Assembly: GCA_050747245.1 (NCBI GenBank)
Contig: JBOGNO010000012.1
Coordinates: 72,118-136,117 of the forward strand
Direction of reading: 5' to 3'
From: JBOGNO01 sp050747245
Lineage (GTDB): Bacteria > Acidobacteriota > Terriglobia > Acidiferrales > UBA7541
DNA length: 64,000 nucleotides
This document shows positions 34,968 through 43,456 of this stretch, in pieces; position 1 is the stretch's first letter; every line of letters starts with the position of its first letter. The notes under the pieces are model-generated. The model saw nothing but the letters and a program-made list of their open reading frames with translations, searched no databases and was not told where the DNA came from. Position numbers and translations under genes: made by a program.

Positions 34968-35387
34968 ATGGCTAAAATGAGCGACAAAAAATCACGTTCG
35001 GACGCGGAGTGGCTGAAAGAGCTGTCGAAAGAGCAGTACTGGGTGACCCGGGAGAAGGGAACTGAAGCTGCCTTCACGGGCGCTTACGTGGATGAAGAAA
35101 CGCCCGGAACATATGTGTGCATTTGTTGCAGGCAACCGCTATTTTCTTCCACGGCGAAGTTCCACTCGGGGAGCGGATGGCCGAGCTTTTGGACGCCGCT
35201 GGAGGCGAGGAATATCGAACTCAAGCAGGACATGGACCACGGAATGACGCGCACGGAAGTGAAGTGCAGCCGGTGCGATGCGCATCTGGGCCACGTTTTC
35301 GACGATGGACCCCAGCCCACCGGGCTGCGTTTCTGCATCAATTCGGCGGCACTGCTGCTCCGGCCGGAATCCAAGAAGTCGGAGTAA
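34968..35387 (+). CDS. msrB: Peptide-methionine (R)-S-oxide reductase
   Basis: A 139-aa MsrB that reduces methionine-R-sulfoxide in proteins. Structural zinc cysteines are Cys51/54 (CICC) and Cys100/103 (CSRC). The catalytic site is RFCINSAAL with Cys123 (usually RYCINSASL). FHSGSGWPSFWTPL and CDAHLGHVFDDGPQPTGLR are hallmark segments. The ATG at 34968 is used; a second ATG at 34977 is possible. No MsrA is fused or adjacent. Its stop is in the same frame as the TonB receptor that follows, with no spacer stop between them, which matters for that gene's start. Confidence 0.95.
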   Translation: MAKMSDKKSRSDAEWLKELSKEQYWVTREKGTEAAFTGAYVDEETPGTYVCICCRQPLFSSTAKFHSGSGWPSFWTPLEARNIELKQDMDHGMTRTEVKCSRCDAHLGHVFDDGPQPTGLRFCINSAALLLRPESKKSE

Positions 35388-35441
35388 ACCATCCGAACCC
35401 AGGGCAATTTTAAGCCACGGCATTTTTTTCTCCTCGCAGCC

Positions 35442-38438
35442 GTGTGTCTGCTCATTGCAAGGTCCGCGGGCGCGCAAGTGTTTCGGGGCAGCTTGACGGG
35501 CACGGTGGTGGATGCGAGCGGGGCGGTGGTTCCCGCGGCGAAGATCGTTGTGCGCGCGCCGGATTTTGGATTTGAACGGGACGCTACATCCAATGCGCGA
35601 GGGGAATTTCGGTTTGACGATTTGACGCCGGGAGAGTACATCGTGACGGTGAGCGCGAAAGGATTCGCGGAGGCGCGGGCCGAAGTCACGGTGGTGGTCA
35701 GCGCGGTGCGCGAGCTGGCGGTGAAACTCCAGCCGGCGCCGTTGGAGGAGAAGGTCATAGTGGATGGCGAAGGTTCCATCACCACGCAGCCGCTGGATAC
35801 TTCCACGGCCGTGCACCAGGCCACGGTCACGGCGCAGGACCTGGAGACGCTGCCGCTGGCGGGGCGGAGCTTCGCCAACATCGCGTATCTTGCGCCCGGG
35901 ACGGAACCCGTGGAGCCTTCCGATCCCACCAAAGCGCGCATCACTGCGGTTTCCACGGGCGGGAGTTCCGGGCTCAACAACGAGGTTTCCGTGGATGGCG
36001 CGGACAATTCCGATGACTACATCGGAGGCTTCCTCCAGAATTTTTCGCCCGATGCGATTCAGGAGTTCGCCGTGCGCACGGCGCTGGAAGACGCCGACAC
36101 GGGACGCACGACCGCGGGATCGGTGGTGATCACGACGAAGGCGGGAACGGACGAATGGCATGGCGACGCGGCCATTTTCGTGCGCGACGCTGCGCTCAAT
36201 GCGCGGTTCCCGATAGACAATCCGGCTCCCAATCCGAAGCAGCCTTTTTCGCGGCAGAATTATGCAGGCACGATCGGGGGCCCCATTCAGCGCGACAAGC
36301 TCTTTTTCTTCGCCTCGTTCGAATACGTGCATGAGAACGCGAGCTTGGCGTACAGTCCCGCGAGCCTCGCGCAATTCAACGAGCTGGCATCGCTGGCGTC
36401 GCAGGGACTGATCCCCGGGGCGAATTCGATCGCCGTTCCGACGAGCGTGGCGGTGCCGTTCCTCGACTATCTTTCGACGATGCGGCTGGACTGGGCGCAG
36501 TCGGAGCGCTCGCGGTGGTTTCTGCGCGCCGCTTCGGACGATTACACGACGCGCAACGCGCTGGTGCAGCAGGCGGCGCTGCCCGCGACGGGCGCGGAAT
36601 CGCACAACAACTACATGAACCTGGCAATCAGCAATGAATTCACTTTCAGCCCGGAGTGGGAGGGGAGTCTTGTCGTCGGCGCGAGCGGACTGCACCTGAC
36701 CGAATCGCGCAATTCGCAGCTGGGGTTCGCGCTGGCGTTTCCATTCACCTCGACATCGAGCACGATCTCCGGCCTCGAGACTTTCGGCGACAACCAGTTC
36801 ATCACGCCCATCACGGCATTTCCAATTTTGCGCAACCAGGAAAAATATCAAGTGCGATACGACGTGATCCGCGCCGGGCGGCACACTCCGCGCTTCGGCG
36901 TGAGTTTTATTCATGAGCCGGTGCTAAGCGGAGCGCTGACGGCCACGCAGGAAACGCTGACGACGTTTCAATTGAATCCGGCGGACTACATCGGCAACCC
37001 GAAGCAATTTTCCGCGGACCTGATTTGCAATCAAGGGCAGGATCCCGCGCTGCCGCTCGCGACTCCCAACACCACGTGCGTGACGACGCCCGCAGGCGAC
37101 GGCAGCTTCGTGCAGAACGTGCAGCGATTGGGGCTCTATGTGGAGGATTCGTGGAAGATTCGCGCGCACTTCACGCTGAACTATGGAGTGCGCTATGACA
37201 CGACGTTCGGGCTTTTCCGCGCTTCGGGGCGGAGCCAGTTGCAAAATCCCGCGCTACTCACGCTACGCGCGCTGAGCAATCCGCTGGTGTCCAGCGCACC
37301 CCAGGATTATCGCGGCGCGATTGCTCCGAGGATCGGCATCGTTTATGCCCCGGGCCAATCAGAACGGACGGTGATTCGGGCGGGATTCGGACTGTATTAC
37401 AACGACCTGGCGCAAAGCGGATGGGTGACGGCACTTCAGGCGGTGAATACTGCGCCGGGAACGTGTGTGATCCCAGGCGATCCAGGGTGTCTGCCAGCGG
37501 CCTCGCCGGGCGCGCTAATTGATCCGCATTACAAGACTCCGTATGCGCTGCACGTGACGGCGGGCGTGCAGCACGCGTTCAATCAGGATTGGAGCGCGGG
37601 CGCGGATTGGACGCACGAGGAAGGGAATCACGCTTACCGGCGGTATCAGTATGAAGCGGGCTTCACGATTGCCGCGACGGCGCCGAGCGTGACGGTGTTC
37701 CGCACGGACAACCGTTCGAGATACGACGCGATGTCACTCCACCTGCAAGGGAACATGTCGCGGAGATTCAGCCTGGTGATGAATTATACGCTCTCGAGCG
37801 CGGAGACGTGGGGCTGCGTGCTGGGCGAACTTTTCGATTACGTCAACGGTGTATGCAATCCTCTCAACGCGTTCGGCAAGGGCGATTACGGGCCGTCGGG
37901 GGAAGACGTGACGCACCGCTTCGTGCTGGCGGGGACGCTACATGCGCCGGGTGGTTTCGAACTTACCACGCTGACGCAGGCGGAGAGCGCGCGGCCATTC
38001 ACGCTCACCACCAGCGTGCCGGTAAACGGACTGGGGGATTCGTTCGACAATCGCGCGGTGGTCAACGGCGTTTCGACGAACCTCGATCAATTTCGTGGGA
38101 CGCCATACATCCAGGCGGACTTGCGCGTAAGCCGGCCGATCAAATTTCGCGAGCGGATTTCCGCGACTCCGTTCATTGAGTTCTTTAATTTGTTTAACCG
38201 CAATAATCCCGGTGCGAATTTTGTGACTAATGTCGCAGCGCTGCCGGTGCCACAAAACGAAGTGCAGGCAGGGAACATCACGGACGTCTGCACCAACGCC
38301 GCCTGCACGACAACCACGCCGATTACCAACTTGAATCAACTTCGCGTTCCGGCGGGAGCGCTCGGAGACTTCTTCGGGCCCGGAACGACGGTCGGCATTC
38401 CGTTTGCGGCGCAGATTGGATTCCGGCTCGACTTCTGA
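35442..38438 (+). CDS. TonB-dependent receptor with carboxypeptidase-regulatory-like domain
   Basis: An outer-membrane protein of about 1000 aa of the acidobacterial 'OmpA-related/Oar-like' type. After the signal peptide comes a carboxypeptidase-regulatory-like domain (GSLTGTVVDASGAVVPAAKI to PGEYIVTVSAKGF). A plug domain follows (LETLPLAGRSFANIAYLAPG, NEVSVDGADNSDDYIGG), then a beta-barrel ending in GIPFAAQIGFRLDF with the expected terminal Phe. Likely substrates are oligosaccharides or peptides. The first canonical start is GTG at 35442, but that cuts the signal peptide: in-frame codons upstream read KPRHFFLLAAV, continuing into CLLIARSAGAQ. The only codon well placed after a GGAG (35381-35384) is ATC at 35391, so translation probably starts there or a base is miscalled. 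Confidence 0.9.
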   Translation: MCLLIARSAGAQVFRGSLTGTVVDASGAVVPAAKIVVRAPDFGFERDATSNARGEFRFDDLTPGEYIVTVSAKGFAEARAEVTVVVSAVRELAVKLQPAPLEEKVIVDGEGSITTQPLDTSTAVHQATVTAQDLETLPLAGRSFANIAYLAPGTEPVEPSDPTKARITAVSTGGSSGLNNEVSVDGADNSDDYIGGFLQNFSPDAIQEFAVRTALEDADTGRTTAGSVVITTKAGTDEWHGDAAIFVRDAALNARFPIDNPAPNPKQPFSRQNYAGTIGGPIQRDKLFFFASFEYVHENASLAYSPASLAQFNELASLASQGLIPGANSIAVPTSVAVPFLDYLSTMRLDWAQSERSRWFLRAASDDYTTRNALVQQAALPATGAESHNNYMNLAISNEFTFSPEWEGSLVVGASGLHLTESRNSQLGFALAFPFTSTSSTISGLETFGDNQFITPITAFPILRNQEKYQVRYDVIRAGRHTPRFGVSFIHEPVLSGALTATQETLTTFQLNPADYIGNPKQFSADLICNQGQDPALPLATPNTTCVTTPAGDGSFVQNVQRLGLYVEDSWKIRAHFTLNYGVRYDTTFGLFRASGRSQLQNPALLTLRALSNPLVSSAPQDYRGAIAPRIGIVYAPGQSERTVIRAGFGLYYNDLAQSGWVTALQAVNTAPGTCVIPGDPGCLPAASPGALIDPHYKTPYALHVTAGVQHAFNQDWSAGADWTHEEGNHAYRRYQYEAGFTIAATAPSVTVFRTDNRSRYDAMSLHLQGNMSRRFSLVMNYTLSSAETWGCVLGELFDYVNGVCNPLNAFGKGDYGPSGEDVTHRFVLAGTLHAPGGFELTTLTQAESARPFTLTTSVPVNGLGDSFDNRAVVNGVSTNLDQFRGTPYIQADLRVSRPIKFRERISATPFIEFFNLFNRNNPGANFVTNVAALPVPQNEVQAGNITDVCTNAACTTTTPITNLNQLRVPAGALGDFFGPGTTVGIPFAAQIGFRLDF

Positions 38439-38541
38439 ATTTGCATTTTGCCAGCAGACTCCAATTCTCCAAGAAAAACTGATTGACGCAGCGGAGCCGC
38501 CGGCGGGCGGTGCTATCATTCTTCTCCGCAGGGCACTTCGC

Positions 38542-39864
38542 ATGCTCAGACGCATCATCATTCTGCTCGTCTTGATAGCGCCGCTTGCGGCAGCGCAATC
38601 GGCGGATTCCGATCTGCTGGAAAAAGTCCGCGCAATTCCGGCGATTGACAATCATTCGCACCCGCCACGGCTCGTCGCGCCGGGCGAAATGGACGACGAA
38701 TACGACGCGCTGCCCTGCGAGCCGCTCGAGCCGACGAAGCCCACGCTTACAGGACGTCCGGAGAATCCGCAATTTATCGCCGCGTGGAAAGCCCTGTACG
38801 AGTACAAATACGATGATGCCGCGCCGGAGCATGTTCGCGAACTGCTGGCCACCAAGAATGCGAAGCGAACCGAGGAAGGCGATAACTACGCCAACTGGGT
38901 CCTCGGGCGGCTGGGCATTGAGACGGAGCTTGCCAATCGCGTGGCGCTCGGGCGCGGGCTCGCACCGCCGCATTTTCGCTGGGTACCGTTTGAAGATGCG
39001 CTGCTATTTCCGCTAGCCAACGAACGCTTGGCGGCTGCAACTCCAGACAGAAATATATTTTTCGCGCGCGAAGATGGGCTGCGAAAACGGTATCTCGAAG
39101 CGCTGCATCTTGTGCAGCTCCCGCCGACGCTCAAGGAGTATGTTTCGCAGGTCGTCGTGCCCACAATCGCGGATCACAAAAAACAAGGTGCGGTGGCGAT
39201 CAAATTCGAGGCCGCGTATCTTCGCTCGCTGGATTTCGAACCCGCTGCGGAGCCCGAGGCCGCGAGCATCTACGCCCGCTTCGTTCGCGGCGGCGTCCCG
39301 GGCGATGCCGAATACAAAAAGCTTCAGGATTTTCTTTTTCGGCGAATGGCCACGGAAGCCGGGACGCTTGGACTGCCCGTGCACATTCACACGGGGGTGG
39401 GATGCGGGAACTATTTTGAATTGGCCGGAGCGAATCCGTTGCTGCTCGAATCGGTTTTCGATGATCCTGCGCTGCGCCGGACGCGTTTCGTCATGCTGCA
39501 CGGCGGCGCGGGGCCCTTCACGCAGGCAATCGCGCCACTGCTGATGAAGCCAAACGTGTACGCGGATTTTTCCGAGCAGACCTGGCTCGTGCCCACGCGC
39601 GAGCTGAGCCGCGTGATCCGCTACTGGTTGGAATGGTATCCGGAAAAAATCCTCTTCGGCACGGACCTTTCACCCGGGACTCCGGAAATTGGGTGGGAGG
39701 AAATCGGCTGGCAAACGACGAATTCGGCACGCGAGGCGCTGGCCATCGCGCTTACGGGCATGATGCGGGACCGTGAAATCACGCGGGCACGCGCTGAAGA
39801 AATTGCCGTCATGGTGCTGCGAGGGAATGCGCTGAGACTTTATGGCTGGAGCGAACAGAAATGA
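38542..39864 (+). CDS. Secreted amidohydrolase (metal-dependent hydrolase, amidohydrolase-2 type)
   Basis: A 440-aa protein with a signal peptide (MLRRIIILLVLIAPLAAAQ). The TIM-barrel metal motif is IDNHSHP near residue 35. VHIHTGVGCG gives the next histidine pair, MLHGGAGP another, and FGTDLSPGTPEIG the terminal aspartate, matching the order in PF04909-type hydrolases and decarboxylases. The substrate is unknown. The ATG at 38542 is preferred to the longer frame from 38404, because that extension overlaps the 3' end of the receptor gene and has no signal peptide. It overlaps the DUF4342 gene by 4 bp, so the two are coupled. Proximity to the receptor suggests uptake and processing of one substrate, which is inference. 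Confidence 0.85.
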   Translation: MLRRIIILLVLIAPLAAAQSADSDLLEKVRAIPAIDNHSHPPRLVAPGEMDDEYDALPCEPLEPTKPTLTGRPENPQFIAAWKALYEYKYDDAAPEHVRELLATKNAKRTEEGDNYANWVLGRLGIETELANRVALGRGLAPPHFRWVPFEDALLFPLANERLAAATPDRNIFFAREDGLRKRYLEALHLVQLPPTLKEYVSQVVVPTIADHKKQGAVAIKFEAAYLRSLDFEPAAEPEAASIYARFVRGGVPGDAEYKKLQDFLFRRMATEAGTLGLPVHIHTGVGCGNYFELAGANPLLLESVFDDPALRRTRFVMLHGGAGPFTQAIAPLLMKPNVYADFSEQTWLVPTRELSRVIRYWLEWYPEKILFGTDLSPGTPEIGWEEIGWQTTNSAREALAIALTGMMRDREITRARAEEIAVMVLRGNALRLYGWSEQK

Positions 39865-40139
39865 AAAAGGAATACCGAGAAGAGTTCACAGTTTCCGGGG
39901 AAGAATTGATGAGCAAAGTGAAAAAGCTCATCCATGAAGGGAACGCGACGAAGATAGTGATCAAGACGGAGAGCGGGCACACGGTGCTGGAAGTGCCGCT
40001 GACGATTGGCGCGGTGGCGGCAATCGTAGCGCCCGTTCTCGCTGCAGTGGGAGCCGCGGCGGCGCTACTCGCCAAGTGCACGCTGGTGGTATTGCGCGAA
40101 AGAGATGAACCTGCGCCGGGAAGCGAGCCGAAGCGTTAG
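39861..40139 (+). CDS. DUF4342 domain protein
   Basis: A 92-aa protein. The N-terminal half, EEFTVSGEELMSKVKKLIHEGNATKIVIKTESGHTVLEVPLT, is the DUF4342 pattern: a helix followed by strands, with a GK-like basic patch. One hydrophobic helix (about 49-72, GAVAAIVAPVLAAVGAAAALLA) suggests membrane anchoring. Its ATG overlaps the amidohydrolase stop as ATGA, so it is translationally coupled. It ends 4 bp inside the convergent symporter gene. Function unknown. Confidence 0.83.
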   Translation: MKKEYREEFTVSGEELMSKVKKLIHEGNATKIVIKTESGHTVLEVPLTIGAVAAIVAPVLAAVGAAAALLAKCTLVVLRERDEPAPGSEPKR

Positions 40140-41524
40140 ACGGGTTCAAAAGCGCGCGGCTTGAATTCGCCTTCGGAGCGCGCAATCACGACAGTCGCCA
40201 GGCAGTTGCCCACCACGTTCACCGCGGTGCGCACCATATCCATCAGGGGATCGATTCCGAAAAGCAAAAACAGCGGCTCCATCGGCAGATGAAATGAAAC
40301 CGCCGCTGCGAGGACGATCACGATCGAAGCGCGCGCGACTCCGGCGGTGCCTTTGCTGGAAAGCAACAGCGTGAGCATCATGATGGCTTGCTGGCCGAGC
40401 GTGAGATGGATGCCCGCGGCCTGGGCGATGAAAATCAGGGCGAGCGATTGATATAGGCTCGAGCCATCGAGATTGAAGCTGTAGCCCGTAGGCATGACGA
40501 AGGCCACAATCGAGCGGGGAACGCCGATGCGCTCCATGGCTTCCATGGCGCGGGGGAGCGCGGCTTCCGAGCTGCTCGTGCCGAAAGCGATGGCGACCGG
40601 TTCGGCGATGGCGCGGAGAAATTCCTTGAGGGGAACGCGCGCGAAAAGGGCAATGGGCAGCAGCACGCCGAGCAGAAAAACAACGAGGGCAACGTAGAGC
40701 GTGAGCAAAAGCTTTAAAAGAGGAAGCATCACGCCGAAGCCGAGGTGTCCAACGGTGTAAGCGATCGCGCCGAAGACTCCAACCGGCGCGAGATACATGA
40801 CCAGGTTGGTGAACTTAAACATCGTTTCGGCGAGGCTTTCGGAAAAACGCAGCATGGGCTGGCGCTTGGCCTCCGCGACAAGCGCGAGGGCCATGGCAAA
40901 CAGTATGCTGAAGACGACGACTTGCAGAATTTGACCTTCGGCGATGGACTTCGCGATGTTTTCGGGAAAGACGCTCAAAATTAAATCAGAGGTGGAATGG
41001 GGCACGGCGGGGAGCTGCTGCGATTCTACCGAAGCGGGGAGCGAAACGCCGACCCCCGCGCGGCTGATGTTTATGGCCGCGAGACCGATGGCGAGGGCTA
41101 TCGTCGAAACAATCTCAAAATAGATGAGCGACTTCACGCCCATGCGGCCGACCTTTTTTAGGTCGCCGTGACCGGCGATTCCGACAACGAGCGTGCTAAA
41201 CAGAAGCGGCGCGAGAATCACGCGAATCAACCGCAGAAAAATTGTGCCGAGAATCTGGAATTTTACCGCCGTGGTGGGGGCATCGACGCCGAGGGCGACT
41301 CCCGCAGCCAGCGCAGCGACGATCCAGAGCGTGAGCGAACGGCGCGCCGATGCATACGCGGCGAAGGCCACGACAACCGCCCAGCGCGCGATGACGAGCG
41401 GCGCATGCGCAGGGCCTTGCGCGTCCGGACGGGAGATGAGCGCAAGAACCCCGGCGACGGACAGAAACGCCAGCGTGGCGATCAAGGATACGCGCTCTAG
41501 ACGGGAGGGTTCGCGGCGAGGCAT
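40136..41524 (-). CDS. Dicarboxylate/amino acid:cation symporter (DAACS/GltP-DctA family)
   Basis: A 462-aa secondary transporter of the glutamate-transporter fold. Hairpin HP1 carries the serine-rich motif FGTSSSEAALP. TM7 has MPTGYSFNLDGSSLYQS, equivalent to the NMDGT sodium-site motif. HP2 is LSSKGTAGVARAS, and TM8 DPLMDMVRTAVNVVGNCLA supplies the carboxylate-binding Asp, Arg and Asn. Family members import C4-dicarboxylates, glutamate or aspartate with H+ or Na+. The N-terminus is about 50 residues longer than usual, with two extra hydrophobic stretches. It converges on the DUF4342 gene with a 4-bp overlap. Confidence 0.92.
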   Translation of the reverse strand: MPRREPSRLERVSLIATLAFLSVAGVLALISRPDAQGPAHAPLVIARWAVVVAFAAYASARRSLTLWIVAALAAGVALGVDAPTTAVKFQILGTIFLRLIRVILAPLLFSTLVVGIAGHGDLKKVGRMGVKSLIYFEIVSTIALAIGLAAINISRAGVGVSLPASVESQQLPAVPHSTSDLILSVFPENIAKSIAEGQILQVVVFSILFAMALALVAEAKRQPMLRFSESLAETMFKFTNLVMYLAPVGVFGAIAYTVGHLGFGVMLPLLKLLLTLYVALVVFLLGVLLPIALFARVPLKEFLRAIAEPVAIAFGTSSSEAALPRAMEAMERIGVPRSIVAFVMPTGYSFNLDGSSLYQSLALIFIAQAAGIHLTLGQQAIMMLTLLLSSKGTAGVARASIVIVLAAAVSFHLPMEPLFLLFGIDPLMDMVRTAVNVVGNCLATVVIARSEGEFKPRAFEPV

Positions 41525-41702
41525 TTCCGGCGAAACTTATGCCCTCCTGCCGCGCAAGTCAACTGCAACACGGGCAGTGCGAACGCGCCCGACCGCGCGG
41601 GACTTTGAGAGGCGTCGGATTTTTAGTATAAAGGTATGCTCGGCAGAGCTGCTGGCAACCGCCAGCGCCACCAAGCTTTCATAAGATCCAGGGAGGCATG
41701 CA

Positions 41703-42659
41703 TTGATAGAAGTGCAGGAACTGACGAAGTCGTTTGGCAATATCACCGCAGTTGACCACATCACGTTTTCCGTCAAGAAGGGCGAAATCCTGGGATTCCT
41801 GGGGCCGAACGGCGCGGGCAAGACCACCACCATGCGCATCCTGACGGGATTCATGCCCGCCACGGAGGGTACGGCGCGCATTGCGGGCTTCGACGTATTT
41901 TCGGATTCGATGGAGGTCCGCCGGCGCATCGGATACCTGCCGGAAAATCCGCCGCTGTACTACGACATGAGCGTGTGGACATACCTGGACTTCGTCGCGC
42001 GAATCAAGAATGTCCCCGCGGAAAAGCGCAAGACGCGCGTGGAAGAGGCGCTCGAAAAGACGAACATCACGGACAAGAAGGACGAGCTTATCAAGCGGCT
42101 CTCGCGCGGATACAAACAGCGCGTGGGACTGGCGCAGGCCCTGGTGCATGATCCGGACGTAATCATTCTGGACGAGCCGACGGTGGGGCTGGATCCGAAG
42201 CAAATCATCGAAGTGCGCCATCTGGTAAAGAAACTGGCGGGGACGCACACAATCATCCTCTCGACGCACATCCTGCCGGAAGTGAGTATGACCTGTGACC
42301 GCGTGGTGATCATCATGCAAGGAAAAATCGTGGCCGTGGATACGCCGCAAAATCTGACCATGCACTCCAAGGGCGGGATGCGCATTCGCCTGGAGGTGCA
42401 GGCGGCGGAGAAGCCCTTGCGCGAACTGCTGGCGCAAATTCCCGGCGTCGGGCAAGTGCAGGTTGCGCCGCTGGGAGATTCAGGAAGGATGGCAGTGACA
42501 GTGGAATCCGCCGCGGGGAAGGACCTGCGCAGCATTGTGGCGGCGAAAGTGGTGGGGCAGGGATTCGGGCTTTATGAACTGCAGAGCATGCGCGCCAGCC
42601 TGGAAGACATCTTTCTCGAACTGACCACCGAAGACGCGGCCGAAAAACCCGCGAATTAG
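41703..42659 (+). CDS. ABC transporter ATP-binding protein, GldA/CcmA-like
   Basis: A 318-aa nucleotide-binding subunit. Walker A is GPNGAGKTT at 34-42, the signature LSRGYKQ at 133-139, Walker B IILDEP at 154-159, and the H-loop LSTHILPE. The C-terminal extension (about 225-318, LEVQAAEKPLRELLAQIPGVGQVQV) is typical of ABC-2 export ATPases. The TTG start at 41703 is preceded by GGGAGG six bases upstream. It heads a same-strand cassette with the permease (21 bp away), a Gldg-like protein and a DUF4340 protein. This is the layout of the GldA-GldF-GldG system of Bacteroidetes, widely found in non-gliders with unknown cargo. Confidence 0.92.
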   Translation: MIEVQELTKSFGNITAVDHITFSVKKGEILGFLGPNGAGKTTTMRILTGFMPATEGTARIAGFDVFSDSMEVRRRIGYLPENPPLYYDMSVWTYLDFVARIKNVPAEKRKTRVEEALEKTNITDKKDELIKRLSRGYKQRVGLAQALVHDPDVIILDEPTVGLDPKQIIEVRHLVKKLAGTHTIILSTHILPEVSMTCDRVVIIMQGKIVAVDTPQNLTMHSKGGMRIRLEVQAAEKPLRELLAQIPGVGQVQVAPLGDSGRMAVTVESAAGKDLRSIVAAKVVGQGFGLYELQSMRASLEDIFLELTTEDAAEKPAN

Positions 42660-42680
42660 ATTTTCCGAGAGGAGCCTAGG

Positions 42681-43454
42681 ATGCGGAACGTGTATTCAAT
42701 TTTTCGCAAGGAAATGGGGCATTACTTCGTTTCGCCGGTGGCCTATGTGATCATCGGATTGTTCTTGGCAGTGAGCGCGCTGTTTTTTACGGTCGCCCTC
42801 GCGGGCTTCATGCAGTATTCGCTGGAGGCTTCTTTTCAAGGAATGACGGACTTGGACGTTCCCGGGCGCGTGCTGCAGTCATTCTTTGGCATCACGAGCA
42901 CACTCTTTCTCTTTTTTCTGCCCATGCTCACTATGGGTGTCTATTCCGAGGAGCGCAAGCGCGGGACGATGGAACTGCTCATGACCTCTCCGATTTCGGA
43001 TCTGCAGCTCGTTCTGGGAAAATTTTTTGCTTCACTTGCATTGGTTGTTGTGATGCTGATTCCCACGACGCTCTATTCGGTTTTCATGTTTCTTTACAGC
43101 GAGCCGCGTCCGCCGTGGAAAATGCTGCTGGCGGGGTACATCGGATTGTTGTTGCTGGGCGGCGCGCTGCTGGCGATTGGGTCGCTGCTTTCGTCGCTGA
43201 CCGAGAATCAATTGATCGCGGCGGTTTTCACGTTTGTGCTGCTCCTGGTGCTTTGGGTGATTGATTCCCTGGTCCGCAACGGGACCGGCGTTGCGGCGGA
43301 AGCGATTCGGTATCTCTCGCTCACGCGGCACTACGATGAATTCACTCGCGGCATCATTGATACGACCGGCGTGATTTATTACCTCAGCCTCATCGGATTC
43401 TCAACCTTCCTCACTGTGCGGGCGCTCGATGCCATGCGCTGGCGGAGGGCGTAA
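42681..43454 (+). CDS. ABC-2 type permease, GldF-like
   Basis: A 257-aa integral membrane subunit with six helices. MRNVYSIFRKEMGHYFVSPVAYVIIGLFL at the N-terminus and EERKRGTMELLMTSPISDLQLVLGKFFASL in the first loop are hallmarks of the GldF/CopY-type ABC-2 family. LSLTRHYDEFTRGIIDTTGVIYYLSLIGFSTFLTVRAL closes the protein. It partners the ATPase just upstream and the Gldg protein 2 bp downstream. AGAGGAG lies ahead of the ATG at 42681. Transported substrate unknown. Confidence 0.9.
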   Translation: MRNVYSIFRKEMGHYFVSPVAYVIIGLFLAVSALFFTVALAGFMQYSLEASFQGMTDLDVPGRVLQSFFGITSTLFLFFLPMLTMGVYSEERKRGTMELLMTSPISDLQLVLGKFFASLALVVVMLIPTTLYSVFMFLYSEPRPPWKMLLAGYIGLLLLGGALLAIGSLLSSLTENQLIAAVFTFVLLLVLWVIDSLVRNGTGVAAEAIRYLSLTRHYDEFTRGIIDTTGVIYYLSLIGFSTFLTVRALDAMRWRRA

Positions 43455-43456
43455 AG

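Noticed and set aside
35139..36914. 591-aa open frame on the minus strand
   Set aside because: Antisense to msrB and the TonB receptor; Arg/His-rich composition typical of GC-rich shadow frames and no recognisable domain.
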